Below, piece after piece: positions 1-10,623 of a stretch of DNA of 59,102 nt; position 1 is the first letter of the stretch; each line of letters starts with the position of its first letter. This DNA is from Proteus vulgaris (lineage in GTDB: Bacteria > Pseudomonadota > Gammaproteobacteria > Enterobacterales > Enterobacteriaceae): assembly GCF_016239305.1 (NCBI RefSeq), contig NZ_JAEHOQ010000025.1, positions 1-59,102 of the forward strand, in the 5' to 3' direction. The notes under the pieces are model-generated. The model saw nothing but the letters and a program-made list of their open reading frames with translations. It was not told the origin of the DNA and did not search any database. The position numbers and the translations under genes are program-made.

Positions 1-121
1 GCCCATAAATTAAAAAGAAGTGTTATTTACAATACTATACAAACCATAAGAAACAATTCGGGAAAAATATTGTCATAATAAAGGTTCTTCCTCCTGAAAT
101 AATTTTTTGAGTGTATATACT

Positions 122-670
122 ATGGATATTATTGATTCACACCGCCGTAAGTGGCTGGGGCTCGGTATGGCCGCAGTTGGACTGGGTTTATTGCCTTCTC
201 ATGCGTTTGCTTCATTAGCTACACCTCGACCAAAAATTCTTCGCTTTAATAATTTAAATACTGGTGAAACTATTAAAGCCGAGTTTTTTGATGGAAAACG
301 TTATAATAAACATGAGCTTGCTAAGCTAAATCATCTGTTTAGAGATTACCGCCAAAATAAAATTAAAACGATTGATCCCGCCTTATTTGACCAAATCTAC
401 TTACTGCAAGTAATGCTGAATAACAATAAACCCGTTGAGCTTATTTCAGGTTATCGCTCTTTAGTGACCAATAATAATTTGCGCCAAAGTAGTAGTGGTG
501 TCGCTAAGAAAAGCTACCATACTCGCGGGCAAGCAATGGATTTTCGCTTAGTTGGCACGGAACTTTCAAAAGTTCGTCAAGTGGCTCTAAGAATGAAAGC
601 AGGTGGTGTTGGATATTATCCAAGAAGTAATTTTGTGCATATAGATACAGGACCTGTTCGCTCGTGGTAA
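122..670 (+). CDS. mepK: Murein endopeptidase MepK (YcbK), M15 family
   Basis: Zinc-dependent peptidoglycan endopeptidase that, by family knowledge, cleaves crosslinks in the periplasm during wall growth. The N-terminus has a twin-arginine type signal (SHRRKWLGLG followed by a hydrophobic stretch ending near AFA), which fits Tat export. The metal-binding pattern is visible: His133 and Asp140 in SYHTRGQAMDF, and His173 in FVHIDTG. I place the start at the ATG at 122, giving 182 residues as in E. coli, rather than the in-frame start 15 bases upstream. gloC follows 37 bases downstream on the same strand, so the two may be cotranscribed. Confidence 0.93.
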   Translation: MDIIDSHRRKWLGLGMAAVGLGLLPSHAFASLATPRPKILRFNNLNTGETIKAEFFDGKRYNKHELAKLNHLFRDYRQNKIKTIDPALFDQIYLLQVMLNNNKPVELISGYRSLVTNNNLRQSSSGVAKKSYHTRGQAMDFRLVGTELSKVRQVALRMKAGGVGYYPRSNFVHIDTGPVRSW

Positions 671-707
671 TCTATTGATAATTAGTTAATAGAGAGTGGA
701 GTGATTC

Positions 708-1358
708 ATGATGTATCACATTGTACCTGTGACAAATTATATGCAAAATTGCACCTTAATTTGGTGTGATGAAACGAAGGAAGCGGCAATTGTTGATCCT
801 GGTGGCGATGTCGAAACGCTTATTGCGGAAATCGAAGCCCGCCAATTAACATTAACCAAAGTATTATTAACACACGGACACTTTGATCATATTGCAGGCA
901 CCTCTCAAATTGTTGAGCATTTTAATGTTCCTGTTTATGGGCCTCATAAAGATGATAGTTTTCTACTTGAAGAATTAGAACAACAGTGTCGTATGTTTAA
1001 TTTCCCTTGTGGTAAGTCATTTATACCAGATAGTTGGTTAAATGAGGGTGATACCGTGACAATTGGTAAAACAATTTCGTTATCTGTTTTACATTGTCCT
1101 GGTCATACACCAGGACATATTATTTTTGTTAATCACCAGAATAAACTTATTTCAATGGGTGATGTGTTATTTAAAGAAAGTATTGGTCGTACTGATTTTC
1201 CACGAGGAAACCATGCCGATCTTATTGCATCAATCAAAAATAAAGTCTTACCTTTAGGCGATGATTATCTGTTTATTCCAGGACATGGCCCTATGTCTAA
1301 TTTAGGTCATGAACGCCAATACAATCCGTTTTTACAAGATGAAATGCCAATCTGGTAA
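708..1358 (+). CDS. gloC: Hydroxyacylglutathione hydrolase, type II glyoxalase (YcbL/GloC)
   Basis: Metallo-beta-lactamase-fold thioesterase that hydrolyses S-lactoylglutathione, the second step of methylglyoxal detoxification. The binuclear metal motif HGHFDH lies at residues 56-61, followed by a later metal-binding His in CPGHTPGH, an Asp in GDV and a C-terminal His in FIPGHGP. Two tandem ATGs (708 and 711) are possible starts; GGAG at about 697-700 favours the first by spacing. Length (215-216 residues) and the ending QDEMPIW match E. coli YcbL. mgsA, which makes methylglyoxal, is also in this window at 39477-39935. Confidence 0.93.
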   Translation: MMYHIVPVTNYMQNCTLIWCDETKEAAIVDPGGDVETLIAEIEARQLTLTKVLLTHGHFDHIAGTSQIVEHFNVPVYGPHKDDSFLLEELEQQCRMFNFPCGKSFIPDSWLNEGDTVTIGKTISLSVLHCPGHTPGHIIFVNHQNKLISMGDVLFKESIGRTDFPRGNHADLIASIKNKVLPLGDDYLFIPGHGPMSNLGHERQYNPFLQDEMPIW

Positions 1359-1388
1359 TAGTAACGCTGATATAAGTGAATAAATATG

Positions 1389-1416
1389 AAAGCTCTTTAT
1401 TATAAAGAGCTTTTTT
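1389..1416 (+). terminator. Rho-independent terminator after gloC
   Basis: A perfect 11-bp stem (AAAGCTCTTTA / TAAAGAGCTTT) with a 3-base loop, followed by a T run. It ends the mepK-gloC unit. Confidence 0.85.
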
Positions 1417-1459
1417 ATCAGTAAAAAAATGAGATTTGTATTTCTTTAGTTCTAAATAA

Positions 1460-1491
1460 AAATGCCATGTTAATTAAATAACGTGGCATTT
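1460..1491 (-). terminator. Stem-loop terminator after aspC
   Basis: A 13-bp stem beginning AAATGCCATGTTA, with one G-T wobble and a 6-base loop. It lies just downstream of the aspC stop on the minus strand, back to back with the gloC terminator. Confidence 0.7.
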
Positions 1492-1516
1492 GTCTTAATT
1501 ACACTTTAGAAGGCAA

Positions 1517-2707
1517 TTAGAGTACTGCAACAATGGCTTCGCACAGTGGAACCATATTCTCAAGGGTTAAACCAGCTACGTTAATACGTCCTGAGCCTAC
1601 AATATAAATACCGTATTCAGCACGTAAACGCTCAACTTGTTCTTTATTTAAACCACTAAATGAGAACATACCATTTTGGTCAATAATAAAGCTAAAGTCT
1701 TGTTTAGCGCCTTTTTCTTGCAGTGTTGTCACTAACAGTTGACGCATACGCTGAATACGTTCGCGCATGGTTGTTAGTTCTTCAATCCATTCTTCTTTTA
1801 ACTCTGGATTAGAAAGAATAGTTGTTACTACTGAAGCACCGTGTGCTGGTGGGTTTGAGTAGTTGGCACGGATAATTGCTTTTGCTTGGCTAAAGGCTTT
1901 TTCAGCTGTGTCGCTGTCTTTAGTGACAATGGTACACGCACCTACACGTTCATTGTAAAGACCGAAATTTTTAGAATATGAACTTGCGACAATAAGTTCA
2001 GGGTTTTTTTCTACGAAGAGACGTAGGCCTTGTGCATCTTCTTCAAGACCACGAGCAAAACCTTGGTATGCAAAATCAAAAACAGGTAACCAGCCTTTTT
2101 CTGCGGATAGTGCTGCTAGTTGGCGCCATTGTTCTTCTGTCGGATCAATACCACTTGGGTTATGGCAACAACCGTGGAATAAGACAACATCACCAGCTTG
2201 AGCATTTGCAAGGCTAGCCAACATACCATCAAAATCTAATCCGCGATTTTCTGCATCATAATAATCATAATTACAGATCTCAAGACCTGCAGTTTGGAAA
2301 ATATTATTATGGTTAGGCCAAGTTGGATTACTTATCCAGACACGTTTTGCTGTGGTTTGCTGAGCAATAAAATCTGCAGCAATACGTAACGCACCTGTAC
2401 CACCGGGTGCTTGTGCTGTGCGTGCACGCTTTTCGGTAATAATAGGGTGTTGTTCGCCAAACAAAAGTGCTTGGGTTACATTGCCAAATTCAGGGATACC
2501 GCTAATAGGAAGGTAATTTTTAGTGGTTTCGTTTTCTAACAGGTATTTTTCTGCTTTCTTAACAGTGGTTAAAACAGGGGTTTTACCTGTTTCATCCTTG
2601 TAAACACCAATCCCTAAGTTAATTTTGTTTTCACGAGGATCAGAACGGAAACTATCAGCTAAACCCAAAATAGGATCGGCTGGTGCAGCAATGATTTTCT
2701 CAAACAT
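1517..2707 (-). CDS. aspC: Aspartate aminotransferase
   Basis: PLP-dependent class I aminotransferase that interconverts aspartate and 2-oxoglutarate with oxaloacetate and glutamate in the cytoplasm. The PLP-binding lysine is visible in [15 protein letters not shown], and the family motif [11 protein letters not shown] (usually HxCxHNPTG) precedes it. At 396 residues it has the E. coli length and starts MFEKI like AspC. The position between gloC and ompF, transcribed opposite to gloC, matches the E. coli order. TyrB is the main alternative, but position and overall similarity favour AspC. Confidence 0.95.
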   Translation of the reverse strand: MFEKIIAAPADPILGLADSFRSDPRENKINLGIGVYKDETGKTPVLTTVKKAEKYLLENETTKNYLPISGIPEFGNVTQALLFGEQHPIITEKRARTAQAPGGTGALRIAADFIAQQTTAKRVWISNPTWPNHNNIFQTAGLEICNYDYYDAENRGLDFDGMLASLANAQAGDVVLFHGCCHNPSGIDPTEEQWRQLAALSAEKGWLPVFDFAYQGFARGLEEDAQGLRLFVEKNPELIVASSYSKNFGLYNERVGACTIVTKDSDTAEKAFSQAKAIIRANYSNPPAHGASVVTTILSNPELKEEWIEELTTMRERIQRMRQLLVTTLQEKGAKQDFSFIIDQNGMFSFSGLNKEQVERLRAEYGIYIVGSGRINVAGLTLENMVPLCEAIVAVL

Positions 2708-3070
2708 AGTTTAATTGTTCCCTAAGCTCAAAACGAAGCCGAAATATGAGTATCAAGAGTAACGCTATGAGGCCTTTTTGCCAACTGTTTGTAGAGAAAT
2801 TAACAAGAAGTTGTGAACTAAGTGAGAATAAATAGCAAATCAAGATGTAAATAAGTGAATATCCTGTGATTACATTAACATGTAAAAATAATCACTAAAA
2901 AGAGATAATTGTTTAGTATGATAAACTTTTTAATGTTTCACAAATAGGGGGCATAGAGAGTGCTATCGTGATGAAGGCGTCAATCGAGCGTGACTAATAT
3001 AGGGACACAAATAAAACGATAAGAGAAAGGGGAGGAGGGAAAGAGAAGGCGTGTTAAATTGTACAAATAA
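2708..3070. other. Intergenic region between aspC and ompF
   Basis: No credible gene on either strand. It must hold the aspC promoter. A purine-only tract of about 30 bases lies at roughly 3019-3048, including AGAGAAAGGGGAGGAGGGAA, just beyond the ompF terminator. I see no conserved RNA here. Confidence 0.5.
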
Positions 3071-3096
3071 AAAAGCAACACCGAAGTGTTGCTTTT
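3071..3096 (-). terminator. Terminator after ompF
   Basis: Perfect 11-bp stem AAAAGCAACAC / GTGTTGCTTTT with a CGAA tetraloop, 40 bases downstream of the porin stop. The A run before it on the plus strand supplies the T tract for the minus-strand transcript. Confidence 0.88.
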
Positions 3097-3136
3097 CAAA
3101 TCAATTAACTTGACTGTTTAATTACCTAAGCGGTAA

Positions 3137-4249
3137 TTAGAACTGATAAGTCAGACCTAAACCAACTACGTTGTCAGTTGCAACGCCGTAAGCTTTAGTG
3201 AAGTCGTTTTCATCTAACAGGTTGATTTTATAGTCAACAACTGCAGTCATGTTTTTGTTAAATTTGTAGAAAGAACCTACAGAGATATATTTAACTAAAT
3301 CTTGGTCGTTGCCTTGAGCTGTACCTAAGTCTTTACCTTTAGATTGAACATAACCTAAAGATGGTTTCAGACCTAAATCAACAAAGTCATACTGTGCAGT
3401 TAACTCGATGTTTTGAGTTTTGTTAGCGATCAGAGCTTCTGAACCGTAGTAGTTCATGTTACGGCTTTCACCGTACATAGCTGCTAAGTAAACGTTGTTA
3501 GCTGCGAATTTACCACCGAAGTTCCATGCTTCTGCTGTTTTACCAGTTGCACTGCTGTGGTGTTCTTGCCAGTTAGTACGAGCTGAATTTGAGTAACCAC
3601 CACCCAGAGTTACGCCCCAGCCTAAGTTATAAGCTGTAGAGAAACCGAAACCGTCGCCATTCGCTTTAGCTGAGTCAACACGTTTGCTGCTGTTGTTAGT
3701 GTTTTCGTTGTTTTTACCTTGATATTGCAGAGCAAAGTTCAGGCCATCAACGTAACCGAACATATCAGTGTTACGGTAAGTTAAAACACCAGTAGTACGG
3801 CCAGTCATGTAAACGTCAGACTGAGACATTGAGTCGCCGCCCCATAAAGGCAGAACGTCTGTCCATGCGTTGGTGTCGTAAATTACACCGTAGTTACGAC
3901 CATAATCTAATGAACCGTAATCAGCGAATTTGAAACCAGCGTAAGCGAAACGAGTTTTAGATGAGTTTTCGCTTTCAGTTGTGTTAGTTTTGATTTCATA
4001 CTCAAAACGACCGAAACCAACTAAATCTTTATTGATTTGAGTTTCGCCTTTGAAACCGATACGTGCACGAGAAGCGTCACCGCTTTCGTGATCACTATTT
4101 TTATCAGAATCTGCGAAGTAATGACGAACGTCAACTTTACCGTAGATGTCTACTTTGTTGCCGTCTTTGTTATACATTTCAGCTGCGTTTGCTGCACCAG
4201 CAAACATTAAAGCTGGGATTACCACTGCAAGAAGATTGCGCTTCATCAT
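3137..4249 (-). CDS. ompF: Outer-membrane general porin (OmpF/OmpC type)
   Basis: Trimeric 16-strand beta-barrel porin for passive diffusion of small solutes. It has a typical signal peptide ([22 protein letters not shown], cut before [16 protein letters not shown]), repeated aromatic beta-strand segments and the C-terminal Phe (GLGLTYQF) recognised for outer-membrane insertion. I choose the ATG at 4249, preceded by AGGGT, rather than the upstream ATG at 4264. The location between aspC and asnS matches E. coli ompF; OmpC and OmpF cannot be separated by sequence alone in this group. Confidence 0.9.
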   Translation of the reverse strand: MMKRNLLAVVIPALMFAGAANAAEMYNKDGNKVDIYGKVDVRHYFADSDKNSDHESGDASRARIGFKGETQINKDLVGFGRFEYEIKTNTTESENSSKTRFAYAGFKFADYGSLDYGRNYGVIYDTNAWTDVLPLWGGDSMSQSDVYMTGRTTGVLTYRNTDMFGYVDGLNFALQYQGKNNENTNNSSKRVDSAKANGDGFGFSTAYNLGWGVTLGGGYSNSARTNWQEHHSSATGKTAEAWNFGGKFAANNVYLAAMYGESRNMNYYGSEALIANKTQNIELTAQYDFVDLGLKPSLGYVQSKGKDLGTAQGNDQDLVKYISVGSFYKFNKNMTAVVDYKINLLDENDFTKAYGVATDNVVGLGLTYQF

Positions 4250-4489
4250 TATTATTACCCTCATTGGTGTTATTCAGACACCTTTGCCACTGCCAGAAAT
4301 AGTTTCTTAATTTTTATGGAACTATTTATGAGAGTTAAGTGTCGTCTGTGTCGGGTGACAGTGTTCCATTGGTAAAAAATTTTATCTACCCCCAATTTGC
4401 TACAAAAACGAAAAAAGTGTAACAAATTGTAACTATGTATTTCAAGATATGTATTTCGGGGAACTTTTGAATCAAATTACAGCCATGCA
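4250..4489. other. Porin leader and upstream region
   Basis: Long leader and promoter region of the porin gene, running to the asnS terminator. Apart from the OmpR-like repeats there is no gene. I see no clear micF-like RNA. Confidence 0.5.
4417..4434 (-). promoter_or_regulatory. OmpR-like repeats upstream of the porin gene
   Basis: On the minus strand the sequence reads AGTTACAATTTGTTACAC, two TTACA elements spaced 10 bases apart, as in the direct repeats bound by OmpR upstream of E. coli porin genes. It lies about 170 bases before the start codon. The match is by eye to a loose consensus. Confidence 0.4.
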
Positions 4490-4517
4490 TAAAAAAAGCC
4501 AACCTTGCGGTTGGCTT
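4490..4517 (-). terminator. Terminator after asnS
   Basis: 9-bp perfect stem AAGCCAACC / GGTTGGCTT with a 4-base loop. The seven-A run on the plus strand gives a T tract on the asnS transcript. Confidence 0.88.
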
Positions 4518-4589
4518 CTTCACTTAAGTTAAATCTGTACAATAAAACAGCACTACAAATTTTTAACTGAATACTTATTAATCACTAAA

Positions 4590-5990
4590 TTAAAAATCTG
4601 CATTTCTTGGTGTGCGTGGGAACGGAATAACTTCACGAACGTTTGCGACACCAGTCACATAAGCAACTAAACGTTCAAAACCTAAACCGAAACCTGAATG
4701 AGGTACTGTGCCGTAGCGACGCAGGTCACGATACCACCAGTAGTCTTCTTTATTCATTCCCATTTCTTCTAAACGTTTATCAAACATATCTAAACGCTCT
4801 TCACGCTGAGAACCACCGATGATTTCACCAATTCCTGGTGCTAATACATCCATTGCTGCAACTGTTTTACCGTCTTCATTCATACGCATATAGAATGCTT
4901 TGATATCTTTCGGGTAGTTTTTCACAACAACAGGTGCTTTAAAGTGTTTCTCTGCAAGATAACGCTCATGCTCAGAAGAGAGATCAACACCCCAGTAAAC
5001 TGGGTTTTCAAATTTCTCACCGCAGTTTTCAAGCACAGTAACGGCATCGGTATAATCAATTTGAGCAAAGTCAGAGGTAATAAAGTTTTCTAAGCGTGAG
5101 ATAGCGTCTTTATCTACACGTTGTGCAAAGAACTCCATATCATCTTTACGCTCTGCTAATACTGCCGCAAAGGTGTATTTCAGCATTTTTTCTGCAAGGG
5201 CCGCGATATCGTTAAGATCAGCAAATGCCACTTCAGGTTCAACCATCCAGAATTCAGCAAGGTGACGACTGGTATTTGAGTTTTCAGCACGGAATGTTGG
5301 GCCGAAAGTATACACTTTGCTTAATGCAGAGGCGTAAGTCTCGCCATTTAATTGACCTGATACGGTTAAAAACGCTTCACGGCCAAAAAAGTCTTCACTG
5401 AAATCAACTTCGCCTTTATCTGTACGTGGCAGATTGTTCATATCAAGTGTAGAGACACGGAACATTTCACCCGCACCTTCTGTATCCGCTGCTGTAATTA
5501 GTGGCGTAGAAACCCAGAAGAAGCCTTGTTCATCGAAGAAACGATGTAGTGCTTGTGCTAATGTGTGACGAACACGAGCAACGGCACCAATTAAGTTAGT
5601 ACGAGGACGAAGGTGAGCAACTTCACGCAGGTACTCAATACTATGACGTTTGGCGGCCATCGGATAAGTTTCCGGATCATCGACCATTCCTACCACAACA
5701 ACATTGGTGGCATGAATTTCAAAGTTCTGTCCCTGGCCCGGAGATTCAACAATTTTACCGGTGACTTCCACAGAACAGCCTGTGGTTAAGTGCAGCACTT
5801 CATCTTGATAATTCGGTAAATTATTATTAATGATGGCCTGTACTGGATTAAAGCAGGAACCGTCATAGACGGTAAGAAATGAGATACCAGCTTTTGAATC
5901 TCTTCTTGTACGTACCCAACCGCGAACGGTGACGTCTTCGCCAACCGCGATACGGCCTTGCAGTACGTCGACTACAGGCGCAACGATCAT
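4590..5990 (-). CDS. asnS: Asparagine-tRNA ligase
   Basis: Class IIb aminoacyl-tRNA synthetase that charges tRNA-Asn. Residues about 15-100 form the OB-fold anticodon-binding domain. Class II motif 2 is seen in [21 protein letters not shown] (partly quoted here) and motif 3 in [15 protein letters not shown]. At 466 residues it has the E. coli length and ends in PRTPRNADF like that protein. It sits between ompF and pncB as in E. coli, with its own terminator. Confidence 0.97.
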   Translation of the reverse strand: MIVAPVVDVLQGRIAVGEDVTVRGWVRTRRDSKAGISFLTVYDGSCFNPVQAIINNNLPNYQDEVLHLTTGCSVEVTGKIVESPGQGQNFEIHATNVVVVGMVDDPETYPMAAKRHSIEYLREVAHLRPRTNLIGAVARVRHTLAQALHRFFDEQGFFWVSTPLITAADTEGAGEMFRVSTLDMNNLPRTDKGEVDFSEDFFGREAFLTVSGQLNGETYASALSKVYTFGPTFRAENSNTSRHLAEFWMVEPEVAFADLNDIAALAEKMLKYTFAAVLAERKDDMEFFAQRVDKDAISRLENFITSDFAQIDYTDAVTVLENCGEKFENPVYWGVDLSSEHERYLAEKHFKAPVVVKNYPKDIKAFYMRMNEDGKTVAAMDVLAPGIGEIIGGSQREERLDMFDKRLEEMGMNKEDYWWYRDLRRYGTVPHSGFGLGFERLVAYVTGVANVREVIPFPRTPRNADF

Positions 5991-6194
5991 AAATAAATCT
6001 CTCTTCGTTTAATTAAAATAATTGTTTGGTTAATTCACTCTGCCCCTGTCGGACAGTTTTTCTATGTTACTTGCAATAGCGCAGGAAACAAGTAGGAAAT
6101 TTTAGTTTAAAGAGTCAATAAAGAAGAGAAAAGCTTTTGTATAAAATAAATTGATAAAAATAGGAAAAATATTGATAAAAGTAGGGGTTATGAC

Positions 6195-6225
6195 AAAAGA
6201 AAGGGCAATTATTACCCTTTCTTTT
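6195..6225 (-). terminator. Terminator after pncB
   Basis: Perfect 11-bp stem AAAAGAAAGGG / CCCTTTCTTTT with a 9-base loop, just downstream of the pncB stop. Confidence 0.85.
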
Positions 6226-6247
6226 ATTAATGAAGATTTTTAGCTAA

Positions 6248-7462
6248 TTAACAGGCTTGTTTGACAAGAGGAACATCAAAGGCTTTGCGTAGCTTGTCAA
6301 CAAAGTCATCGTCTTCGCAAATCGTTTTGCCTGGACTATCTGATAATTTAGCAACTGGCTTACCATTACACTCCACCAGCTTAATGACAATATTAAGTGG
6401 CGTTATCTCTGGAATGTTACAAGTGAGCCGAGTACCAATACCAAAGATTAAACGAATACGTTTATGGAAATGTTTATAAAGTACTAATGCCTTTTGAAAA
6501 TCAAGGCTATCAGAAAAGACTAATACTTTACTCATGGGGTCGATGCCCAGTTTCTCATAATGCGCAATCGCTTTTTCACCCCATTCAATAGGATCACCAG
6601 AGTCGTGACGTAAACCTTGATAACTCTCTGCAAAGGCCTTATCAAAATCACGTAAAAAAGCATCCATCGTAATACAGTCTGTTAATGCAATACCTAATTG
6701 ATCAGGGTATTCATCTAACCAAGATTGTAAAGCGGCGCGCTGACTATTGGCCAGCTCTGGGCTAATTTGCTGATGTGCCTGAAACCATTCGTGAGCTTGT
6801 GTACCCACAGGGGCTAATTGCATGCGTTCTGCTAAATGATAATTACTTGTACCAATAAGATAAGGGAAATGATTTTTCAGCTCATCCACAATGGCGCACT
6901 GCACATCATAAGAAAAACGGCGACGAGTACCAAAATCCATCAATTTAAAATCGGCTAAGTCAATCTGCTGTTCAGCGGCATCACGGTAAAAGATATCAAT
7001 TAATTTACGTAATTGATTAACTGCATCATCTGGTGTGATTTGAGGTGAACGAGCACGATGTACAATTTCACTCACTAGAGCCAACAAAGGGACTTCCCAT
7101 AAAATAACTTCACGCCAAGGGCCCGTGATTTTAATGGTAAGTTGGTTTTCAGGTGTGGTTGAAATGTGGACTTGTTCTGGCTTAAAGCGGAAATGCTTAA
7201 ACCATTGCAGATAGTCATTTTTGAAAAAAGGGAGACTCTGAAGATAGTCAAATTCTTCATTCGTTAATGACAAGTCTGCCATCATGTTAACTTGATGGCG
7301 TAAGGTTGTTGCATATTCACCTAGACGTTCATCACTCCGGCAACGGAACTCAGCAACGACAGGAATATCACTATAATGATGGTAAACCGCTTGTTGCATG
7401 TGGAGCTTGTATGCATCGGTATCCAACAGTGATGTAATAATCGGTGTAGCGTCTAAAATCAT
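6248..7462 (-). CDS. pncB: Nicotinate phosphoribosyltransferase
   Basis: Converts nicotinate and PRPP to nicotinate mononucleotide, with ATP hydrolysis, in NAD salvage. The His that is transiently phosphorylated in the Salmonella enzyme corresponds to [11 protein letters not shown]. Further conserved segments are [12 protein letters not shown] near the N-terminus and FRHDSGDP-like [15 protein letters not shown] in the middle. At 404 residues it is close to the E. coli length (400). It diverges from pepN, and a NadR-type operator lies in the shared upstream region. Confidence 0.96.
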   Translation of the reverse strand: MILDATPIITSLLDTDAYKLHMQQAVYHHYSDIPVVAEFRCRSDERLGEYATTLRHQVNMMADLSLTNEEFDYLQSLPFFKNDYLQWFKHFRFKPEQVHISTTPENQLTIKITGPWREVILWEVPLLALVSEIVHRARSPQITPDDAVNQLRKLIDIFYRDAAEQQIDLADFKLMDFGTRRRFSYDVQCAIVDELKNHFPYLIGTSNYHLAERMQLAPVGTQAHEWFQAHQQISPELANSQRAALQSWLDEYPDQLGIALTDCITMDAFLRDFDKAFAESYQGLRHDSGDPIEWGEKAIAHYEKLGIDPMSKVLVFSDSLDFQKALVLYKHFHKRIRLIFGIGTRLTCNIPEITPLNIVIKLVECNGKPVAKLSDSPGKTICEDDDFVDKLRKAFDVPLVKQAC

Positions 7463-7803
7463 AGCGCGTCAAGCATCCTCACGGAGCGTTTTTATGTCTG
7501 CTAAATCGTTAAGGTTGGAGAGTATACCCGAATATGACGACAAAGCGTCACTATTCAACAATATTTCTCTGCGACATAAAAACAAGCTGTAAAACTTAGA
7601 TGAGTTTACCACGTTAAACATAATTTGGGAGTATCTTAGCATCATTTATCAAATAAATTGATTACATGCATTAATGAATTATTAACATCCTGTTGACTTT
7701 TAATGTTTTCAATTGAATATTCGACTGGCTAAACAGATTTTTGACGAGTAAGCTTTGGCAATATAACCGTTAAATAGTCGTGTTAACTAAAAGGTTTTTT
7801 TCT
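7463..7803. other. Divergent promoter region of pncB and pepN
   Basis: 341 bases between two divergently transcribed genes with no plausible CDS. It contains the NadR-like operator listed separately at 7603-7620. Confidence 0.6.
7603..7620. promoter_or_regulatory. NadR-type operator upstream of pncB
   Basis: AGTTTA CCACGT TAAACA matches the NadR box TGTTTA-N6-TAAACA at 11 of 12 specified positions. In E. coli and Salmonella NadR represses pncB when NAD is plentiful. The site is about 140 bases upstream of the pncB start. Confidence 0.7.
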
Positions 7804-10419
7804 ATGACACAACAAAGAATCGCGAAATTTCGCAAAGATTATCGTGCCCCTGACTACACAATCACCGATTTACATCTTGATTTTATCTTAGATAAAGAAA
7901 ATACCCAGGTTACGGCGATCAGCCAATGTAAACGTCTAAACTCAAATGCGACAGCATTAGTATTAGATGGTGAAGATTTAATATTAAAATCAATTTCAGT
8001 TAATGATGTTGCTTGGACACACTATAAAGAAGAAAACGGCAAACTCATCATTGAACAATTGCCTGAGCAATTTACATTAAAAATTGTCAATGAAATTAAT
8101 CCATCAGCTAATACTGCATTAGAAGGGCTATATGTGTCTGGTGACGCATTGTGTACGCAATGCGAAGCTGAAGGTTTCCGTCATATTACCTATTATTTAG
8201 ATAGGCCTGATGTGTTAGCTCGTTACACCACAACAATCACTGCAGATAAAAAACAGTATCCTTATTTATTATCCAATGGTAACCGTATCGCACAAGGCGA
8301 ACTTGAAGATGGGCGTCATTGGGTAACATGGGAAGATCCACATCCAAAACCAAGTTACTTATTTGCGGTTGTTGCGGGTGATTTTGATGTATTGCGAGAT
8401 ACTTTTATCACCAAAAGCGGTCGTGAAGTTGCTTTAGAGCTTTTTGTTGATAAAGGTAATTTAGATCGTGCCGATTGGGCAATGACATCATTAAAAAATG
8501 CAATGGCATGGGATCAATCTCGTTTTAATTTAGAATACGATCTCGACATCTATATGATTGTTGCCGTTGATTTCTTTAATATGGGTGCTATGGAGAATAA
8601 AGGTCTGAATGTCTTTAACTCTAAATACGTATTGGCAAAAAGTGAAACGGCAACAGATAAAGATTATTTAGGTATTGAATCTGTTATTGGTCACGAATAT
8701 TTCCATAACTGGACAGGTAATCGTATTACTTGTCGTGATTGGTTCCAATTAAGTCTAAAAGAAGGCTTAACGGTTTTCCGTGACCAAGAATTCAGTTCAG
8801 ATTTAGGCTCTCGCTCTGTTAACCGCATCAATAATGTACGAGTGATGCGTACCGCTCAATTCGCAGAAGATGCAAGCCCAATGGCACATCCAATTCGTCC
8901 TGATAGTGTGATCGAAATGAACAATTTCTATACTTTAACAGTATATGAAAAAGGTTCAGAAGTGATCAGAATGATCCATACCTTATTAGGTGAAGAGCAA
9001 TTCCAAGCAGGCATTCAAATGTATATTCATCGTCATGACGGTAGTGCTGCAACCTGTGATGATTTTATTCAAGCGATGGAAGATGCTTCTAATGTTGATC
9101 TCACTTTATTCCGTCGTTGGTATAGCCAATCAGGTACACCACAACTGACTGTACGTGACAGCTATGATGTGAATAAAAAGCAATACACCTTAACTGTTAG
9201 TCAAATGACACCACCAACAGCTGATCAAGCTGAAAAACAAGCGCTACATATTCCATTAGATATTGAATTGTATGATCATAAAGGTAACGTGATCCCTCTG
9301 CGTTCACAAGATCAGGCTATTTCTAATGTATTGAATGTCGTCCGTGAAGAACAACAATTTGTATTTGATGACGTTCCAGAACAGCCAATCCCATCTTTAT
9401 TACGTGAGTTCTCTGCGCCTGTAAAACTTGACTATCCATTTACGGATGAACAATTATCCTTTTTAATGAAATATGCTCGTAATGCATTTTCACGTTGGGA
9501 TGCGGCGCAATCATTGTTGGGACGCTATATAAAAGAAAATGTTACTCGAGTTCAAAAGGGGGAAAACTGCATTCTTCCTGAAATGGTGGTTGATGCTTTC
9601 CGTGCAGTATTACTTGATAAAGATATCGATCCTGCATTAGCTGCACTTATTCTGACATTACCTACGGACGTTGAAGCGGGTGAGTCATTTAGCATTATCG
9701 ATCCAATAGCTATTCATAAAGCGCTTGGTTTTATTCGTAAAACACTAGCAACTGAAATGGCAGATGAATTCTCTGCTGTTTATCATTCTATGCATATTAG
9801 CGCTTATCGTGTTAATCATGAAGATATTGCAAAACGTGATTTACGTAATGTTTGCTTAGGTTATTTAGCAGTTGAGAATGAGCAAACAGGTAACAAACTT
9901 GTTGATGCACAATATCACAACAGCGATAACATGACTGATGCTCTTGCAGCGCTTCATGCGGCTGTAATGGCGCAGTTACCTTGTAAAGATGCGCTATTAC
10001 AAGAGTTCGATGATAAATGGCATCAAGATGGTTTAGTAATGGACAAATGGTTTAGCTTACAAGCCATGAGCCCTGCAAAAGATGTGTTACAAAAAGTACG
10101 CAGTTTGTTATCTCATCGCTCATTTACATTAGCAAACCCTAACCGTACTCGTGCATTAATTGGCGCATTTGTAAATAATAACCCAGTCGCTTTCCACGCT
10201 GAAGAGGGTTCTGGTTACTTATTATTGACAGAAATTCTGACTGACTTAAATAGCCGTAACCCACAAGTCGCTTCACGCCTTATTGAACCATTTATTCGTT
10301 TAAAACGCTATGACGCAACACGCCAAGAAAAAATGCGTGCAGAGTTATTAAAACTGAAAGCACTTGAGAATTTATCAGGTGATCTCTATGAGAAAATTAC
10401 CAAAGCGTTAGCTGATTAA
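7804..10419 (+). CDS. pepN: Aminopeptidase N
   Basis: M1-family zinc aminopeptidase, the main broad-specificity aminopeptidase of the cytoplasm. The exopeptidase motif GAMEN is at residues 261-265 and the zinc motif HEYFH starts at residue 297, the same numbering as E. coli PepN. The third zinc ligand is the Glu in LKEGLT. Start chosen at the ATG at 7804 (871 residues, MTQQRIAKFRKDYRAPDY), preceded by AAAAGG; an in-frame GTG at 7780 would add eight unsupported residues. Confidence 0.97.
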   Translation: MTQQRIAKFRKDYRAPDYTITDLHLDFILDKENTQVTAISQCKRLNSNATALVLDGEDLILKSISVNDVAWTHYKEENGKLIIEQLPEQFTLKIVNEINPSANTALEGLYVSGDALCTQCEAEGFRHITYYLDRPDVLARYTTTITADKKQYPYLLSNGNRIAQGELEDGRHWVTWEDPHPKPSYLFAVVAGDFDVLRDTFITKSGREVALELFVDKGNLDRADWAMTSLKNAMAWDQSRFNLEYDLDIYMIVAVDFFNMGAMENKGLNVFNSKYVLAKSETATDKDYLGIESVIGHEYFHNWTGNRITCRDWFQLSLKEGLTVFRDQEFSSDLGSRSVNRINNVRVMRTAQFAEDASPMAHPIRPDSVIEMNNFYTLTVYEKGSEVIRMIHTLLGEEQFQAGIQMYIHRHDGSAATCDDFIQAMEDASNVDLTLFRRWYSQSGTPQLTVRDSYDVNKKQYTLTVSQMTPPTADQAEKQALHIPLDIELYDHKGNVIPLRSQDQAISNVLNVVREEQQFVFDDVPEQPIPSLLREFSAPVKLDYPFTDEQLSFLMKYARNAFSRWDAAQSLLGRYIKENVTRVQKGENCILPEMVVDAFRAVLLDKDIDPALAALILTLPTDVEAGESFSIIDPIAIHKALGFIRKTLATEMADEFSAVYHSMHISAYRVNHEDIAKRDLRNVCLGYLAVENEQTGNKLVDAQYHNSDNMTDALAALHAAVMAQLPCKDALLQEFDDKWHQDGLVMDKWFSLQAMSPAKDVLQKVRSLLSHRSFTLANPNRTRALIGAFVNNNPVAFHAEEGSGYLLLTEILTDLNSRNPQVASRLIEPFIRLKRYDATRQEKMRAELLKLKALENLSGDLYEKITKALAD

Positions 10420-10479
10420 TATCGCGCTTAATATCACTTTATAAGTGAATAAGTAGCGAAAAATTAGCATGATAATCAG

Positions 10480-10506
10480 ATCCCCAGCATAGTCTGGGGA
10501 TTTTTT
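10480..10506 (+). terminator. Terminator after pepN
   Basis: Perfect 8-bp GC-rich stem ATCCCCAG / CTGGGGAT with a 6-base loop followed by TTTTT. Confidence 0.9.
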
Positions 10507-10623
10507 ATGGCGAATTGTGAAATTAGAGCGTTTACTTTTCATACTTTTATCTATATGATGCACGACGCTTAAATTGTCGTAGACATATCATTCCTAATAC
10601 CCGATATTCTCAATGGAGATCGT

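Noticed and set aside
7780-7803. GTG start for pepN
   Set aside because: The ATG at 7804 gives the E. coli length and exact active-site numbering.
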